A stretch of DNA of 38,065 nucleotides from Tissierellia bacterium (GCA_012728725.1 JAAYEM010000035.1:1-38065), one strand, 5' to 3'; shown: positions 18,424 to 27,038, counted from the first letter of the stretch. Notes: generated by a model from the sequence alone, not told the origin. Numbers and translations are program-made.

Positions 18424-19308
18424 ATGGATAAGAGACGAGCTTTATACGCAGACCTTTCACTATTAATGGTAGCCGCCATATGGGGAAGTGGCTTTGTAGT
18501 TACTAAGAATTCATTGGAACACATAACCCCCTTTTATTTGTTATCATACCGATTTTTAATCTCTTTTTTATTGATGGGAGTAGTATTTTTTAAAAGATTG
18601 AAAAAGGCAAAATTGAGAGACTGGAAGGCAGGCTTTTTAATAGGAATATTTTTATTTGGAGGCTTTGCCACTCAAACTGTAGGACTAAACTATACCACAG
18701 CAGGCAAGCAGGCCTTTATTACAGCTACCAATGTGGTTATGGTACCCTTTATATATTGGGCCATTAGCAAGAAGAGGCCAGATATATATGAAGTGGTGGC
18801 AGTTATACTCTGCTTTATTGGAATAGGAGTACTGAGTTATGAGAGCAATTTAGGATTTGGCTATGGGGAGTTTTTAACCTTTATATGTGCTATATTTTTT
18901 GCCCTGCATATATCATCAATTGGATATTTTTCCAAGGAACACGATCCAGTAGTGCTGTCGGTGATACAAATACTGGTTGCAGGTATATTCTCCACATTTT
19001 GTGCCCTATTCTTTGAACCTAAATTGGCCAGCATGCCCAGGGAAACCATGTTTTCCGTACTGTATTTAGCCTTGTTTAGCACTTTGATTGCTTTTTTGGT
19101 CCAAAATGTGGCTCAAAAATATACTTCCTCTACCCATGCTGCCATAATACTTAGTTTGGAGGCAGTATTTGGTGGCTTATTTTCCCTAATATTTTTGAAG
19201 GAAAGGTTTACAATTAGATTTTTAATAGGATGCCTTTCCATATTCATATCCATTATAACTACTGAAACTAAGTGGAGTTTTTTGAAGAAGGGAAGCTCCA
19301 TTAAATAA
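18424..19308 (+). CDS. EamA family (DMT superfamily) transporter
   Basis: A 294-residue protein with ten predicted membrane helices in two EamA repeats. The first begins LSLLMVAAIWGSGFVVTKNSLEHITPFYLLSYRF and the second GYGEFLTFICAIFFALHISSIGYF. The motif FSTLIAFLVQNVAQKYTSSTHAAIILSLEAVFGGLFS is typical of these exporters. They carry amino acids, nucleobases or other metabolites; the substrate cannot be predicted. A good ribosome site (AGGAGG) and a TATAAT at 18386 precede it. It is transcribed divergently from the desulfurase gene. Confidence 0.92.
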   Translation: MDKRRALYADLSLLMVAAIWGSGFVVTKNSLEHITPFYLLSYRFLISFLLMGVVFFKRLKKAKLRDWKAGFLIGIFLFGGFATQTVGLNYTTAGKQAFITATNVVMVPFIYWAISKKRPDIYEVVAVILCFIGIGVLSYESNLGFGYGEFLTFICAIFFALHISSIGYFSKEHDPVVLSVIQILVAGIFSTFCALFFEPKLASMPRETMFSVLYLALFSTLIAFLVQNVAQKYTSSTHAAIILSLEAVFGGLFSLIFLKERFTIRFLIGCLSIFISIITTETKWSFLKKGSSIK

Positions 19309-19330
19309 AGCCCAAATACGGGCTTTATTT
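19303..19330. terminator. Bidirectional terminator between eamA-type gene and TIM-barrel gene
   Basis: Arms AAATAAAGCCC and GGGCTTTATTT with a 6-nt loop, overlapping the ends of both convergent genes, with T-rich flanks for both strands. Confidence 0.8.
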
Positions 19331-20002
19331 GTTTCTGCTCTGTTTCCTATATTGTTCCATAACCTCAGCAAATATATCTGCAGTACAGGGGGGAGTATAG
19401 GTAATGGCATTTGCACCAGCCTCTATGGTTTTGAGAATGGATACATCCGTGGGGCCTCCAGTTGCAATAATGGGCAGTTCTTTTCCAAATTCTTCCCTAA
19501 TCTTTCTTACCAGTTCTGGGGTTTTGGCTCCCCCTGATATGTTTAAAATCCGAGCCCCTGCATCCAATTTTCCCTTATAATCATCATATTCAGTTACAAC
19601 AGTTGCAATTATGGGGATATCAATCCTATTATACATTTTACTTATAACCTCATTGGAGGTAGGTGCATTAACTACCACCCCATAGGCACCTAATAGTTCA
19701 GCATGGAGGGCAATATCTACGGCCCTTTTACCAGTAGTCAAGCCCCCACCTACTCCTACAAATACTGGAACGGGAGCCACCTCCAATATGGCTTGGGTAA
19801 TGGATAATTGAGGGGTAAAAGGGTATACGGCAATAATGGAGTGGGCGTTTGTGTTTTTTATTATTGCCACATCTGTAGAAAAGAGTAATGATTTAATCCT
19901 AGTACCTAGTATCTTAATACCTGTAGCCCTATATATTACTTCAGGGACAGATATAATTCTAGACCTTAATTGGGATTTTATTTCGGGAATATATCTTTCC
20001 AT
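19325..20002 (-). CDS. TIM-barrel protein of unknown function (ribulose-phosphate-binding-barrel-like)
   Basis: A 225-residue soluble protein. Regular strand and helix alternation and the C-terminal phosphate-loop pair (LPIIATGGPTDVSILKTIEAGANAITYTPP) point to a phosphate-binding TIM barrel, as in ribulose-phosphate epimerases, KDPG aldolases or NanE. Other visible strands are SLLFSTDVAIIKNTNAHSIIAVYPFTP, VFVGVGGG, GAYGVVVNAPTSNEV and IPIIATVVTEYDDY. I recognise a conserved clostridial protein but cannot name its reaction, and I see no clear catalytic lysine or metal site typical of a named enzyme. It has a strong ribosome site (AGGAGGTG) and is monocistronic. Confidence 0.7.
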   Translation of the reverse strand: MERYIPEIKSQLRSRIISVPEVIYRATGIKILGTRIKSLLFSTDVAIIKNTNAHSIIAVYPFTPQLSITQAILEVAPVPVFVGVGGGLTTGKRAVDIALHAELLGAYGVVVNAPTSNEVISKMYNRIDIPIIATVVTEYDDYKGKLDAGARILNISGGAKTPELVRKIREEFGKELPIIATGGPTDVSILKTIEAGANAITYTPPCTADIFAEVMEQYRKQSRNK

Positions 20003-20144
20003 CTTAACACCTCCTAATCATTTGAGACTTTGGACAGGTTAGCACTTATATATACCCGCCATATCATATTGTAAACAGCTATCTTATTTATTATAGAAAA
20101 AATTAATATATATACATAAAACTGGTGACAATACCCGGACATCT

Positions 20145-20173
20145 TTGAATTATATTTTTAAATGTAGTATAAT
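20145..20173 (+). promoter_or_regulatory. Promoter of the DUF1538/P-II operon
   Basis: TTGAAT (20145-20150), 17 bp, TATAAT (20168-20173), about 35 bp before the start codon. Confidence 0.7.
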
Positions 20174-20208
20174 GGTTATATCATTATGCCAAAGAGGAGG
20201 ATAGGAAT

Positions 20209-20910
20209 ATGCGAGTATTTGGGGCATTAAATGCACTTTGGGAAACTTTTAGAAGTATTTTCCCACTAACGGCCGCATTAGTAGTTATACAATTGGTGGT
20301 ATTGAGAAGACCAATAGAAAACATAAAGGAATTTGTAATAGGGTTTTTATTTAGCGTATTAGGATTACATTTCTTTTTACAAGGAGTTTCCATGAGCCTC
20401 TTACCTATAGGGGATTCGGTAGGCAGCAATCTGGTAATTTTAGAAAGAAAATGGATCATAGTTATTATAGGTTTTGTTATAGGCTATTTTGCAACTTTAG
20501 TAGAGCCTGCCTTAAAAGCGTTGGCTTTAGAAGTTGAAGAAATATCCATAGGGGCTATTCCCAATAAGGTATTGATACATGCCGTTGCAATTGGATTTGG
20601 CTCTGGAATGGCTATAGGACTATTTAGGATTTTAAATGGGATTTCTTATCTAAAGATAGTAATTCCTCTACTTTTCCTAGTCATAATACTTGCCTTCTTT
20701 GCTCCAGAGCAATTTGTATCCATTGCAATGGATTCAGCTAGTGCTACTACTGGACCGGTAAATATTCCAATAAATATGGCTTTGGCCATAGGATTGGCCA
20801 AGGTTATTGAAGGTGTAGATCCACTCCTAGCTGGTTTTGGTGTTGTTGGACTCACATCTGTAGGTGCAATAATATCTGTATTAGCACTAGGTATATTAAC
20901 CAGGATATAG
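20209..20910 (+). CDS. DUF1538 family membrane protein
   Basis: A 233-residue integral membrane protein with about seven helices. The family signature is seen in LWETFRSIFPLTAALVVIQL, LGLHFFLQGVSMSLLPIGDSVGSNL, and the C-terminal SATTGPVNIPINMALAIGLA. DUF1538 proteins are thought to be transporters, but the substrate is not established. The next gene, 12 bp on, encodes a P-II protein. P-II proteins commonly gate partner transporters (GlnK with AmtB is the known case), so this is probably a P-II-controlled transporter (inference). Full-length homologues can carry two such units; here there is one. Confidence 0.88.
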   Translation: MRVFGALNALWETFRSIFPLTAALVVIQLVVLRRPIENIKEFVIGFLFSVLGLHFFLQGVSMSLLPIGDSVGSNLVILERKWIIVIIGFVIGYFATLVEPALKALALEVEEISIGAIPNKVLIHAVAIGFGSGMAIGLFRILNGISYLKIVIPLLFLVIILAFFAPEQFVSIAMDSASATTGPVNIPINMALAIGLAKVIEGVDPLLAGFGVVGLTSVGAIISVLALGILTRI

Positions 20911-20922
20911 GGAGGGATATTG

Positions 20923-21249
20923 GTGGAAGATGTCAAATGTATAATGGCCATTGTAGAAAGAGGAAGAGCAGATAAGATAATAGAAAAGGCAAAAAAAGCG
21001 GGAGCCAAAGGTGCCACCATTATGTATGGAAGAGGTACCGGAGAAACGGAAGCAAAAAGGTTTTTAAATATCCATGTAGAATCTTCTAAAGAAATTATTA
21101 TTATATTAGCTGAGAAAGAGAAATACAAACCAATATTTGATGCTATAGTAGAAGCGGGAGAGTTGAAAAAGCCTGGAACAGGTATTGTATTTACTCTGGC
21201 AATAGATGAGCTAGTTGGATTACGCCACAGAAAAGAGTTTGAAAAGTAA
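20923..21249 (+). CDS. P-II family nitrogen regulator-like protein
   Basis: A 108-residue P-II fold protein: KCIMAIVERGRADKIIEKAKKAGAKGATIMYGRG for the first half, a short T-loop region (GTGETEAKRFLN), then KEIIIILAEKEKYKPIFDAIVEAGELKKPGTGIVFTLAIDELVGL with the B- and C-loop elements. The T-loop is shorter than in GlnB/GlnK and lacks the uridylylated tyrosine context, so this belongs to a divergent P-II group. P-II trimers bind ATP/ADP and effectors and control a partner protein. GTG at 20923 fits the GGAGGG ribosome site (6 nt) better than the TTG codon just before it. It is cotranscribed with the DUF1538 gene, its likely target. Confidence 0.88.
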   Translation: MEDVKCIMAIVERGRADKIIEKAKKAGAKGATIMYGRGTGETEAKRFLNIHVESSKEIIIILAEKEKYKPIFDAIVEAGELKKPGTGIVFTLAIDELVGLRHRKEFEK

Positions 21250-21280
21250 AAAACCTAGATTTTTCTAGGTTTTTTTCTTT
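21248..21280 (+). terminator. Terminator of the DUF1538/P-II operon
   Basis: Arms AAAAAACCTAGA and TCTAGGTTTTTT with a 4-nt loop and a long T-run, overlapping the stop codon. Confidence 0.92.
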
Positions 21281-21344
21281 AATATTAATTAATTGCTCAA
21301 AGTGTGATAAAATTATACAAAATAAATCTAGGGGAGGTATCCAC

Positions 21345-21758
21345 ATGTTCAAATGGAAGGATGAATTTAGTGTTAATATAAAAAGCGTAGATGAGCAGCA
21401 TAAGGAAATATTTAGGATTGGAAATGATCTTTATGATATTATATCCATAAGGGATGGGGTAGATAGGTATGATGAAATAATGGATGCCCTAAATAGATTA
21501 AGGGATTATGCTGTTTATCATTTTGATTATGAGGAGAAACTGATGGAGGAAAATGGATACCCTAAATTAGAGCAGCATAAGAGGCAGCATGAGGCATTTA
21601 TAGCTAAGGTTAATGCCATTGATCAGGAAGCAGTAGATGAAAGCCAAAGGAAGGTGGGAATGGATTTAATAGTATTTGTAGCCAACTGGATAGAAAACCA
21701 TATATTGAAAACGGATATGGAATACAAGGAGTTTTTAAATAAAAAAGGCATATACTAA
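21345..21758 (+). CDS. Bacteriohemerythrin
   Basis: A 137-residue four-helix-bundle oxygen-binding protein. All seven di-iron ligands are present at normal spacing: His19 (VDEQHKEIF), His59 and Glu63 (YHFDYEEKLM), His78 and His82 (EQHKRQHEAF), His119 and Asp124 (ENHILKTDMEY). The family binds O2 reversibly and in anaerobes is thought to scavenge, deliver or sense it. It is a stand-alone single-domain form, not fused to a chemoreceptor. A ribosome site GGGGAGG precedes the ATG. No obvious operon partner. Confidence 0.95.
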   Translation: MFKWKDEFSVNIKSVDEQHKEIFRIGNDLYDIISIRDGVDRYDEIMDALNRLRDYAVYHFDYEEKLMEENGYPKLEQHKRQHEAFIAKVNAIDQEAVDESQRKVGMDLIVFVANWIENHILKTDMEYKEFLNKKGIY

Positions 21759-21787
21759 GTAAAAGCTTATAAAGGAGGCGAAAAAAG

Positions 21788-21857
21788 GAATAGCTCATAT
21801 GTTGTGGCGGATGAAAATAGTTTACAACTCATCAAATAATAATGGGCTATTCTTTTT
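21788..21857 (+). terminator. Long-loop hairpin with T-run downstream of bacteriohemerythrin
   Basis: Arms GAATAGCTCAT (21788-21798) and ATGGGCTATTC (21842-21852) pair with one G-U, followed by TTTTT. The 43-nt loop has further pairing (GTTGT with ACAAC, or GATGA with TCATC). The rest of the gap to the LysR gene (21858-22078) is AT-rich and I see nothing else in it. Confidence 0.6.
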
Positions 21858-22078
21858 ATTTCATTAGATAAAAAATTTTAAAAGGATTGAATAATATATA
21901 AAAATATGGTAAATTATGATTTTAAATAGAAAGTTAGTTTACTATTTAATGAATGTGAGTATTAATATGCAAATGATTAGGTTCTGCTTCTTTGGGATAT
22001 TTGTCTAGTTATTGATGATGGAATGATGATTACCTGTACTTGATACAAAGGGATCGATTATTAGGAAGGATGGTTATT

Positions 22079-22951
22079 TTGTTAATTGAACGACTAAAAT
22101 ATTTTATGGAGTTATATAATAGTAGAAGTTTTACCATTGCGGCAGACAGAATGTTTGTATCCCAAAGTACATCTTCAAAGCAAATTAAAGCTTTAGAATC
22201 AGAGCTAGGTGTAGTTCTATATGATAGAGAAAATAGAGAATTAACAGGAGCCGGAAAGGAATTTTTAAAATTTTGCAACAATGTTCTAAAGGAGTATGAA
22301 ATATTAGATGACCGTTTAAATCAATATAGGTATATTCCCAGACAAAAAATATCAGTAGGGGTTATTCCTATTTTAGGTGAATTTGAGATATCAAAGACTA
22401 TATCAAAATTTCAAATTACACATGAAAATGTTTCTGTTAAGATATATGAACATGATCAGGAATACATTGAAGACCTGTTTATTAAAGATAAGTTGGATTT
22501 AGTTATAATAAGGTCTGATTTTATGGATCTAAGTAAATTTGAAACGGTACTAATTGGTACTGATGAGTTGGTTTTTGTATGTAACAAGGAGCATAGATTG
22601 TCTAAAAGAAAAGTATTAGAGTTGAGGGAATTGGAAGATGAAGGTATGGTTTTATATGATTCAACTTCTGTAATAAATAAACTGATTGTACAAGAATGTC
22701 AAAACTATGGTTTTACACCTAATGTTATGCATACCAGTTCCCGGCTTGAAGTTATCGATGCTATGATTTCCGATGGTTTTGGTGTATCTATATTGCCCAA
22801 AAATGATGTCCAAAATATGAATGATACAGATATTGTTTCAATCAAGTTAAGTCAACCAATAATTTCAGAAGTTAGATTAGTGAAAAAGATCGGTGATAAT
22901 AGTGCTCCTATTGAAAAAATGTTTAGTTTCTTTAAAGAAAGATATATGTAA
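22079..22951 (+). CDS. LysR family transcriptional regulator
   Basis: A LysR-type regulator of about 290 residues. The winged helix is at the N-terminus (LKYFMELYNSRSFTIAADRMFVSQSTSSKQIKALESELGVVLYDRENRELTGAGKEFL). A linker helix and a periplasmic-binding-like effector domain (KISVGVIPILGEFEISKTISKFQ..., LDLVIIRSD, SDGFGVSILPKNDV) follow. Homologues normally begin a few residues before ERLKYF, so I take TTG 22079, 9 nt after AGGAAGG; an ATG at 22070 abuts that site and a TTG at 22040 is also in frame. The neighbouring permease and hydrolase genes are its likely targets. A LysR-type dyad lies between the two permease genes. Confidence 0.88.
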   Translation: MLIERLKYFMELYNSRSFTIAADRMFVSQSTSSKQIKALESELGVVLYDRENRELTGAGKEFLKFCNNVLKEYEILDDRLNQYRYIPRQKISVGVIPILGEFEISKTISKFQITHENVSVKIYEHDQEYIEDLFIKDKLDLVIIRSDFMDLSKFETVLIGTDELVFVCNKEHRLSKRKVLELRELEDEGMVLYDSTSVINKLIVQECQNYGFTPNVMHTSSRLEVIDAMISDGFGVSILPKNDVQNMNDTDIVSIKLSQPIISEVRLVKKIGDNSAPIEKMFSFFKERYM

Positions 22952-23021
22952 TCAGTAATCCAAATTAGGTAAGTCAGATAAATAAATATCAACTATATAG
23001 ATATAATAAATCTAATATAAT

Positions 23022-23050
23022 AAGGAACCCAATATTACAATGGGTTCCTT
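23022..23050. terminator. Bidirectional hairpin between LysR and permease genes
   Basis: Arms AAGGAACCCA and TGGGTTCCTT with a 9-nt loop, between convergent genes. T-runs are short on both sides. Confidence 0.6.
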
Positions 23051-23090
23051 ATATTTGTCCTATTTATTAATATAATTGTAAAACTGTACA

Positions 23091-23945
23091 TTATACAATA
23101 GGAGCTTCTACACTAATATCTTCGTTTAGATTTTTGATTTCTTTTCTGATAAACAGAATAGAGAATATTGCTTGAATAATGAAACTAGTAATCAGACTAT
23201 TGATAGCAGATAGTCCAAAGTTTAAGAAAAAGTTTGAAAGTATTCCACCTGCAACTGAAATATAACTTAACCAGATATATTTTGGAAGTTTGACTGAATT
23301 TATTGAATAATATCCTTCCTTATAGGTAAAGAAGTAGTCAGCAATGATAACTCCTCCTACTGCTGGGAAAATTGAAGCTAAGAAGGATAGCCAGTCTCCA
23401 AAATATCTATATATACCAAGGAGTCCCATAATAGTTCCCAATCCTCCAAAAATGATTACTAGTCTTTCTCTAGGAATCTTAGTAAAGATACTAGATAAAT
23501 TTAGGGAGCTTGAATAAACATTACCTTGAGCTGTTGACCAAACATTTACAACTAGAGCAAACCATGCAGGAGCAATCAATCCTTGTGCCTTAAGTATATA
23601 AGCAATGTCCGATTCTCCATAAACCATCATACCAACCATTCCAATAATGATCATAAATGGAGCACAAATACCGATTGCAACGGTCATAACAGCTACAGCT
23701 GACCCTAATACCACAAGGAATAAAAAGGCTATTCCAACTGCCTTTAATGCTTGAGTTATATTAGCTGATCCAAGGGCAATATTGCCACCAGCTGTCATTA
23801 TGGTAACGGTAAACACATAACCAATCCAGACAAATACCAGTTGGCCAAAATTTTTTCGTTGGCTTTTTGGCACTGCAGAGTCAGTATATTCCTTAGTTTC
23901 TGAAACATCAGTTTCTGCAACTCTATTTTTATATACGTCTTGCAT
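23091..23945 (-). pseudogene. NCS1-type cytosine/purine permease with internal deletion
   Basis: A 284-residue relative of the codB-like permease encoded at 24333, but about 130 residues shorter. The N-terminal part aligns (EYTDSAVPKSQRKNF against EYTQQAVPKEERQSF) through the second membrane helix. It then jumps directly to the region matching the neighbour's residues from about 230 on (YILKAQGLIAPAWFALVVNVWSTAQG against YVLAAQGLIAPAWLIMVVNNWSAAQG), and continues to a normal C-terminus with GGVIIADYFFTYKEGYY. So helices of roughly TM3 to TM6, which line the substrate site in this family, are missing while the frame is kept. It is probably non-functional as a transporter. Divergent from the second permease. 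Confidence 0.75.
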
Positions 23946-24332
23946 TGCTATACCAGTCCTTTCTATATATTTTTATATATTTGGTTTATGAATTCTAATC
24001 TAATCATATGGGATACAATATCTGATTACAATTCTGAATAGGAAAGCATGTATTCCATTAGGGAATAGGGTTAGGAAAAAGGCTAGAAAATGGCTAAATT
24101 TAAGTGTAGGCACGAATAAGAATGATAATTATTTTCAGAAGATCAAGAAGTATGATAAAATGGAATGAGCCTATTCGGTTTGGGAATTGTCAAGACAATA
24201 ACGTAAATATATTATTAAGATAAGAGAATTTAGTATACTAGATTCTGGGTCTCTATATATTAAGGTAGTTCTTTTCTTAAAGGAAAGAAAGCCAAGCTAT
24301 AATAAAAAATAATAATATTCAGGAGGTCTGAT
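23946..24332. other. 387-bp gap between divergent permease genes
   Basis: No gene. It holds a perfect dyad TATTCC-N5-GGAATA (24051-24067), a TATAAT (24298-24303) with only a weak -35 about 17 bp upstream, and the AGGAGG ribosome site of the second permease. A weak -35 fits activation by a regulator such as the nearby LysR protein. Confidence 0.6.
24051..24067 (+). promoter_or_regulatory. Candidate LysR-type operator (T-N11-A dyad)
   Basis: TATTCC and GGAATA form a perfect inverted repeat around 5 bp and satisfy the T-N11-A rule (T24053, A24065). It lies between two permease genes and close to a lysR gene. Confidence 0.5.
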
Positions 24333-25577
24333 ATGGCAGAGAACACAATGAAAATTAGCAAAACTGCTGATTTAGAGTATACTCAACAAGCTGTTCCTAA
24401 AGAGGAAAGACAGAGTTTCTTCCAGGTTTCCTCAGTAATTTTAGGTTATGAATTTATAGTTACAAGTATACAAGTTGGTAGTACAATGGGCCAAATGGCA
24501 GATCTAAAGACCATATTACTTGCAATTTTAGCGGGGAGCGCATTCTTGATGGTTTTAGGAGGATTCATCGCTTTTATTGCTTCAAGAAATGGTATTACAT
24601 TTGGTCAATTATCAGAATTTTCATTTGGTGAAAAAGGTAGCAAATTTATTAGTACACTGATAGCACTATCTCTAGTAGGATGGTTCTCAGTTGATATATA
24701 TTTAGTTGGCCAAGCAACTAATGCTTTGTTTCCAAGTGTTCCCATTATACCCGTTGTTATTATAGCCGGTGTATTGATGACATTCACAGCAATATTCGGA
24801 ATGAAGTTGATGAGTAAGCTAGGTAGTGTTTCTGTACCATTGATTTTAATCTTTGGAGTTTATTCCATGATCAGGGCTATTTCTGATTTTGGAGGATTCG
24901 ACAATCTATTTGCTGCTAATGTAGGTCAGACGGTTTCTTTTGTATCACTAGTTTCATTGGCTATTGGTTCATGGGTGGCAAGTGCTGTTACATTATTACC
25001 TGACATTATTAGATATGCCAAAAATGAAAAACAGGCTCTAATCATAGCTGCAATCGCAATTCTGTTTGGAAATGCTTTAATGATGATAATCGGAGCCATA
25101 GGTACTATTACCACTGGCCAAGGAGAGCTATCTTATGTTTTAGCTGCACAAGGCTTAATCGCTCCAGCCTGGTTAATAATGGTAGTTAATAACTGGTCAG
25201 CTGCACAAGGATGTGCATATTCAGGTGCTCTAACTATGGGTTCAGTTACTGGAAAACCACATAAACCATTAACAATAGCAATAGGTGCAATTGGTATATT
25301 GATGGCAGCATTTGGTTTCTATGATAGTTTTGGTTCATTTATAATCTTTTTATCATCAACTGTGCCTGTTTTATGAGGAATATTTATTGCAGATTTCCTT
25401 ACAAAATACAAAAAAGGATACAACCGAAAGGATATTGTCCAAATTGATTGGAGTGGAATTATTGCATTAGTAATTGGTGTTGCTTTATCTCGTATACCTT
25501 TTGGAATTTCTGCAGTTAATGCATTAGTAGGTTCAATTATAGCTAGAGTTATTTTAATTAAAATTTCAAATAAATAA
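24333..25577 (+). pseudogene. NCS1-type cytosine/purine permease (codB-like), interrupted by in-frame TGA
   Basis: The intact reading would be a 414-residue nucleobase:cation symporter-1 with about twelve membrane helices. The N-terminus EYTQQAVPKEERQSF, SVDIYLVGQATNALFPS, GSWVASAVTLLPDIIRYAKNEKQA and NNWSAAQGCAYSGAL are typical of the codB branch (cytosine, allantoin and related compounds). Codon 348 (25374-25376) is TGA after VPVL; the same frame continues GIFIADFLTKYKKGYN to a TAA at 25575. The homologous site in the neighbouring permease reads PAVGGVIIADYF. TGG to TGA by one base change is the simplest explanation. The truncated product would lack the last two or three helices. It lies 25 bp before the hydrolase gene, in one probable operon. 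Confidence 0.82.
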
Positions 25578-25602
25578 TAATATAAAAGGAATGAACTAAA
25601 CT

Positions 25603-26253
25603 ATGAAAAGAATAGAAGAATACAATTCTGTAAAAGAATTTTATGAAGAATATACTAAGGGACAATTAACAGACCAAATGGATGTTGAATTGTCTGTTGA
25701 TAATGCTGCGTTGCTAATCGTAGACATGCTTAACGATTTCTGTACTCCTGGAGGAGTAATGGTAATGGATACAGCAAAAGACATATATGCACCTCTTAGG
25801 AATTTAATTGACAAGGCAAGAGAAAATGATGTAACTATCATTTATGTAAATGATTGTCACCGTGCTGGTCAATATGATGCAGAATTTGATAAAAGACCAG
25901 TTCACTGTATAGAAGGTACTTGGGGACAAGAAGTAGTAGATGAATTAAAGCCTAATGAAGGTGATTTAATTGTAAATAAACGTAGATACAGTTCCTTCTA
26001 TCAAACAGATTTAGAATTAATCCTCAGAGAACGTGGAATTGATACAGTAATTATTACAGGAGTTATGACAAATATCTGTGTACGTTCAACAGCCCACGAT
26101 GCATTCTTTAAAGGTTTCAATGTAATCGTACCAAGTGATTGTTGTGCAGCTAGCTGTCAAAGAGAGCAAGAATCAAGCTTGGTAGATATAAATACTTGCT
26201 ATGGTCTTGTAGTAGAGTCTAACGATATTATTGAATTAATGGAGAAAAAATAA
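25603..26253 (+). CDS. Cysteine hydrolase, isochorismatase/nicotinamidase superfamily
   Basis: A 216-residue amidohydrolase. The catalytic triad is visible: Asp41 (LLIVDMLNDFC), Lys126 (VNKRRYSSF) and Cys159 (GVMTNICVRST), plus the cis-peptide VMT. The pattern DMLNDFCTPGG and the C-terminal PSDCCAAS are typical of the ureidoacrylate, N-carbamoyl or biuret amidase-like branches. Linked to a codB-like permease, it probably degrades an imported nucleobase-derived amide or ureide (inference); nicotinamidase activity is also possible. Codon use differs from the surrounding chromosome (several CGT arginines, more ATT/ATC), suggesting recent transfer of this block. Confidence 0.88.
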   Translation: MKRIEEYNSVKEFYEEYTKGQLTDQMDVELSVDNAALLIVDMLNDFCTPGGVMVMDTAKDIYAPLRNLIDKARENDVTIIYVNDCHRAGQYDAEFDKRPVHCIEGTWGQEVVDELKPNEGDLIVNKRRYSSFYQTDLELILRERGIDTVIITGVMTNICVRSTAHDAFFKGFNVIVPSDCCAASCQREQESSLVDINTCYGLVVESNDIIELMEKK

Positions 26254-26287
26254 CAATGATTAAATTGGACAAAGGTTTGCTGTAATA

Positions 26288-26333
26288 AAATAGAGTCATT
26301 TCAAAGTCAGTTCTTTGAAGTGGCTCTATTTTT
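26288..26333 (+). terminator. Terminator after the hydrolase gene
   Basis: A 19-bp stem with two G-U pairs (arms 26288-26306 and 26313-26331, 6-nt loop) ending in TTTTT. Confidence 0.88.
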
Positions 26334-26354
26334 AATAGAATAAATTAGATAGAT

Positions 26355-26400
26355 AATCTAGACTTTAAACTCGTTAAGGGTTGAAGTCTAGATTTTTTTT
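26355..26400 (+). terminator. Second, tandem terminator upstream of the ECF S-component gene
   Basis: Arms AATCTAGACTT and AAGTCTAGATT followed by TTTTTTTT. Being 100 bp before the next gene it might be the expression platform of a leader attenuator, but I could not fold a known riboswitch in front of it. Confidence 0.75.
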
Positions 26401-26513
26401 GCCATAAAGGTATTGAATAAGAGGCATAAAAGTGTTATTATAAAAATAGATACAGTTCCCCGCATACTTAAAACTGTACCCATACATATAATAGTGGTTA
26501 GGAGGTGTTATAG

Positions 26514-27005
26514 GTGCAAAATCATAAATTGAAACTATTGGTTAGGTATGCAGTTTTAATAGCCATGACAACGGTAATGACCATGGTAATACAAATACCC
26601 ACCGTAGGAACAGAAGGGTACTTGAATCTAGGAGATATGGTTGTATTCATAGCTGCATTTGTCCTAGGCAAAAAAGGTGGCTTTATAGTAGGAGGATTTG
26701 GATCCTCTTTGGCAGACCTACTAACAGGTTATACCCATTATGTCCCTATTACCTTAATAGTCAAAGGATTGGAAGGATATATAGCAGGCAGTTTATTGGA
26801 AACTAAAATAGGAAGGCAAAAACCTATAATTGCTACATCCATAGCTGGAATATTTATGGCCTTTGGATACTTTATACCGGAAACATTTATGTACGGCAAG
26901 GCAGCTGTAGCATCTATTCCAGGTAATATTATGCAAGGGCTGTTTGGGGCTGTCACTTCCGTTCTACTATATACAGCCCTTAAAAGATCCAATGTATTCA
27001 ATTAA
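26514..27005 (+). CDS. ECF transporter S component, substrate unknown
   Basis: A 163-residue membrane protein with about five helices. KLLVRYAVLIAMTTVMTMVIQIPTVGTEGYLNLGDMVVFIAAFVLGKKGGFIVGGFGSSLADLLTGYTHYVPITLIVKGLEGYIAG shows the S-component pattern of an AxxxA-type first helix, then LGD and GxGSxxxDL motifs, as in the riboflavin/thiamine/pantothenate-like group (ECF S, PF07155-type). S components bind the vitamin and dock with the common EcfA-A'-T module, absent here. The start is GTG with a perfect AGGAGGTG. No riboswitch that would reveal the vitamin was found. Confidence 0.85.
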   Translation: MQNHKLKLLVRYAVLIAMTTVMTMVIQIPTVGTEGYLNLGDMVVFIAAFVLGKKGGFIVGGFGSSLADLLTGYTHYVPITLIVKGLEGYIAGSLLETKIGRQKPIIATSIAGIFMAFGYFIPETFMYGKAAVASIPGNIMQGLFGAVTSVLLYTALKRSNVFN

Positions 27006-27032
27006 AACTAGCAGAAGGACTCTGCTAGTTTT
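27004..27032. terminator. Bidirectional terminator between ECF S gene and M29 peptidase gene
   Basis: Arms AAAACTAGCAGA and TCTGCTAGTTTT with a 5-nt loop, between convergent genes, T-runs on both strands. Confidence 0.88.
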
Positions 27033-27038
27033 AATTAT

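Noticed and set aside
26254-26513. Riboswitch controlling the ECF S component
   Set aside because: Two terminator hairpins are present, but I could not recognise a conserved aptamer (thiamine, riboflavin, folate or similar) before them.
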